A stretch of 64,000 nt of DNA, from positions 145,334,233 to 145,398,232 of the forward strand of contig CM067359.1 in assembly GCA_034401795.1 (NCBI GenBank). Direction: 5' to 3'. Position 1 is the first letter of the stretch, and each line of letters starts with the position of its first letter. The DNA is from Chaetoderma sp. LZ-2023a (lineage: Eukaryota; Mollusca; Caudofoveata; Chaetodermatida; Chaetodermatidae). The position numbers and the translations under genes are program-made. The notes below the pieces were generated by a model. That model saw nothing but the letters and a program-made list of their open reading frames with translations. It searched no databases and had not been told where the DNA came from. This document shows, piece by piece, positions 61,338-64,000 of the stretch.

Positions 61338-61425
61338 AGATGTTAAATAATTTGAAAACAATTTGACAGAAGATTGTTGCTGCCTTAGGCAACAGCAACT
61401 TTCAGTCAATGTGTTTTCAAAATCA
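61338..61425. mobile_element. Family C palindrome
   Basis: GATGTTAAATAATTTGAAAA, CAATTTGACAGAAGATTGTT, GCTGCCTTAGGCAACAGCAA, CTTTCAGTCAATGTGTTTTC. The AAAACAATTTGAC variant. Confidence 0.72.
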
Positions 61426-61984
61426 TCATGAAGATTTTAAAATTATTGTGCAGATATTAAAATACAATTTTCACATATGTTTGTGTAGAATGAAAATGGT
61501 TATAGTGCCGTCTTTGAGCGCGATCATGAGCCATCATTATTGTACAACAACTGACAGTATCTGTCCAACTGCATCCTTGCCAACAGATGCATGCGTAGAA
61601 AGTTTGTAGGCACGATTGCGAACACGCATATGTAATTAACATATATACCTATTAGTTCATATTACATGTTGTACAGTTACTGTGCTAGAAATTGTATTTT
61701 TATTCTCACGGTTTAATTTACAATAACATCATTTTCAAACGGTGTTTTTTAATTAATCTATATCTTCCTGTTTATTTTCAAGTATGCATTGCTAATGCTA
61801 AATTCTGTTAGGTCATTATTACATAAGAATTTAGTTTTATAATTTTGTTAATGGATTTGTGTCAATTTAAAACTTAAAGTTGAGTTAACAAAGATACTAA
61901 TTGCAAAACTTGGAAAGCATATAAAATTGTGAGTGATTAATTTGTAGATAGGATTGCCACAATGAGACCAATTTACAACTTAGA
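61426..61984. other. Intergenic, no gene supported
   Basis: AT-rich; two overlapping 61-66-codon frames on opposite strands (61409-61642) without a recognisable domain. Confidence 0.5.
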
Positions 61985-62201
61985 GTAACTCTTTAATGCC
62001 TAAATTTGCTCGAAAAATTTAAATATTTGCTTATTGAATGGCAGTTTGTAGGCCAAGAAAAGATTATTTCCAATGGAATTACTTTATTGGTTATCGAGCC
62101 AGTAATTCCTGGGGTAAGATGTTCAGAAATAGTCCTCTTGGCTTGCAAATCAAAACCACTGCAGAGACCGGTTTTGGCAAGTTTCGTCATGAAAGGGTTA
62201 A
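61985..62201. mobile_element. Family A element A31
   Basis: AACTCTTTAATGCC at the left, left arm TTGCTTATTGAATGGCAGTT, core TTGGTTATCGAGCCAG, right end GCAGAGACCGGTTTTGGC and CATGAAAGGG-TTAA. Confidence 0.78.
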
Positions 62202-63237
62202 CTCGCCTCATGGAAATTCATTAGTGAAATTGCTTTTTACGTATATGGATGTCAGGCTCAACTGTATAGTCTCGTCGACTCCAGGTAGATACGACATACA
62301 CAACACATACAGGATTGCGGAAATTCAACCATAACAGTCAAAACAAAGCTAAGTGAAGAATATTTTTTTAAAACTACTCAGTTAGATGTAAGTAATTTCT
62401 CAAATATGCTTCTCTTGGTCTAGAGATAAACTTTGAAACATTATTATACATGTCCATTTGAATACTGAACTAAGTTTTTTCTGTTACCAAGCTACTCTAG
62501 GGCTTGTTAACATCGCATGTTCCCTTCTGCCTCTGGGGTATTATTTATCTGTGCTATCTTGAGTCCATTCATATAATATCTACTTCCATTTTGAACCAGA
62601 CTTCGGTCACCTGAGCCATCCAGTAGTATTGCAAGACCAAACCAATCCACATGGATCATCACAAATGGTAATCTCTCAACTGAGACATGGTCTGGAAACT
62701 GGGAGTGTTACACTGGTTTTCAATCACTGGAAGAAAGAAGAGACTTAAGATTGTCACTCAATGCTAAATTTGTTGGAAAATGGTGATTGTCAAAGTCCAC
62801 AAGACCGAAGAAAATTTTGTTGAATATCTATCGCTTTGTGTTTTTAGATTGTCAATGTTAACAGATCCTGTCCACCGGTTTGCTGATTACATGGCGGCCA
62901 TAATCATTCTTTATCTGATGAGTCTTCCTGTTCATCGACACTCAGAGGAGGACAATTCTCATCTCATGGTTTTTTTTACTGATTCAAGGTTTTTCGCAAG
63001 TGTTTCGTTCTGAAGTCAAGACTCGGGTATATCATTTTCACTGACTCCTTCATGAAGGGTTCCAGAGCTCTAATGGCTACTGGGCTTGAAGGTAGCGAAT
63101 CTCCTGACATGAAGTTGCTCATAGATCTCCTAGAAATCATACCCTTCTAAATGAATTGCTCAGATGGTGGCTCCTCCCTCTGGATATTCCCAGATCCTTT
63201 CAGTCTCCATTCTTAAACAACATGGCTTATGCTGCAG
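62202..63237. other. About 1 kb, no gene supported
   Basis: A 77-codon plus-strand frame (62780-63013) and the text after it are relatively free of known repeats, but I recognise no domain. An 80-codon frame (63156-63398) runs into the following tandem repeat. Confidence 0.4.
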
Positions 63238-63620
63238 ATGGCTTTCCCAGCCTTTGGGAGGCCTTTAATGTTGCCTACACATTTTCACCAACAATGAACT
63301 CGATGGCCCTCCTGTTGGTGTTCGCTAACCTGTTGTCAATTTTATCTCAGACCAGAGGTAGGAGAAGATGGCTTTCCCAACCTTTGGGAAGCCTTTAATG
63401 TTGCCTACATGTTTTCGCCAATGACGAACCCAATGGCCCTATTGGTGTTCCTTACCCTCTTGGCAATGTTATCTCAGACCAGAGGTAGGAGAAGATGGCT
63501 TTTCCAGCCATTGGGAGGCCTTTAATGTTGCCTACATATTTTTGCCAATGATGAACCCAATGGCCCTCCTGTTGGTGTTCCCTAGCCTCTTGTCAATGTT
63601 ATCTCAGACCAGAGACAGGA
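63238..63620. repeat. Tandem repeat, three units of about 126-130 bp
   Basis: GATGGCTTTCCCAGCCTTTG starts at 63238, 63368 and 63494. Each unit has GGAGGCCTTTAATGTTGCCT, CCAATGGCCCT, TTGGTGTTC and TTATCTCAGACCAGAG. The two periods are 130 and 126, so a reading frame is kept across only one junction; this argues against a coding repeat. Confidence 0.93.
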
Positions 63621-63965
63621 GCATTCACCCAAATCTTCAAACTCAAATCTGCAAGATGTCTTGGCACACTCTTTTGAAAGAAGTCCTAAAAAGGCAATTC
63701 ATCTCTATGTGGAATAATTGAGACGGGATATCAAACTTTACTGTCACTTAAGTCTACCTTGTTCATGAACTTGTGTTAATGTACTTAGTTACTAATGATT
63801 AGATCTTGTGACCACCATGAGATCATATGGTTTTTGGTAGCAGTGGTGGACAGATTACCGAATGCACCCCAGATATCATAGCAGTCAGTACTAGCCTGTT
63901 ATAAGTCAATAGCCTCTGGTGATATTTACCTGTGCTTGTGCTTGTCTGCCGAAACAAGTGTCAAG
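63621..63965. other. Intergenic, nothing recognised
   Basis: No family match or open frame of note. Confidence 0.5.
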
Positions 63966-64000
63966 CTTGCGTGTGTGTGCGCGCGTGCGTGTGTGTGTGT
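63966..64000. repeat. GT/GC microsatellite, runs off the window
   Basis: GCGTGTGTGTGCGCGCGTGC followed by GT dinucleotides to the last base. Confidence 0.93.

Overview
This is a eukaryotic, AT-rich, gene-poor window built almost entirely of transposable elements and tandem repeats. I found no host protein-coding gene I can support, and no tRNA, rRNA or CRISPR. The long open frames are mostly microsatellite translations (Thr/His from CA repeats, Pro-Ala-Cys-Leu from CTGC repeats, Ser-Leu from CT repeats) or transposon remnants. A DIRS retrotransposon, TTAA palindromic elements, a hAT element, truncated LINEs and AGCTCACYTGGCC-headed repeats suggest a marine invertebrate, perhaps a mollusc or other spiralian. 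That placement is inference from repeat style, not from a gene.

Backbone. Two structurally complete but decayed copies of one DIRS-type (tyrosine-recombinase) retrotransposon lie on the + strand at 1831-10367 and 54004-60109. Each has a left inverted terminal repeat, a gag-like region with internal repeats, a reverse transcriptase/RNase H region, a tyrosine recombinase, an internal complementary region (ICR), and a longer right inverted terminal repeat. Copy 1 carries a 1286-bp hAT-like element with an 8-bp target duplication. Copy 2 lies inside a 52-bp satellite array.

Repeat families, named here for reference. Family A (about 190-280 bp): TTAA-flanked, ends CCCTTTAA, with a hairpin core of two arms (TGTCCATTTGCAGACCAAGA and its complement) around GACTGGCTCGGTTATCGAGC. 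One outer end (P) carries AGCCAAAAATGGCT and the other (Q) carries TTTTCTCATAGAAAA. A sister subfamily (Ab) starts AATGGTCAAGCCGGCC. Family B (about 140-210 bp): TTAA-flanked, ends CCCTTACCAC. Family C: palindrome around GAATATTTTGAAA and GGCAGCAAC, often with outer ends CCCTTTCACC next to TTAA. Family D (about 300-630 bp): contains the C palindrome plus CRE-like TGACGTCA motifs on one side and a GATCGATCGATCCC/GGGCGGGGC block on the other. Family E (up to about 1 kb): begins AGCTCACCTGGCC, contains GCCATCTTGGATTTT blocks, and ends near CAGGCCCCTTGGGCCT. Families A and B have the TTAA target and CCCT ends expected of piggyBac-type non-autonomous elements.

Layout. 1-1830: A and C elements and a CA microsatellite. 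1831-10367: DIRS copy 1. 10.4-12.3 kb: D and a run of four abutting A elements. 12.3-13.7 kb: the only GC-richer stretch, with a plausible TATA promoter. 13.7-28.5 kb: A, B, C, D and E elements. 28.6-30.4 kb: tandem arrays. 30.5-33.3 kb: A, B and D, including a B nested in an A. 33.4-36.3 kb: microsatellites and a 34-bp minisatellite. 36.7-41.7 kb: A, C, E and a broken LINE. 41.7-50 kb: low-repeat DNA, D and C elements, a CTGC microsatellite and a second LINE fragment. 50.3-51.7 kb: a 32-36-bp minisatellite. 51.9-54 kb: A and satellite. 54-60.1 kb: DIRS copy 2. 60.1-64 kb: satellite, B, C, A and a 126-130-bp tandem repeat.
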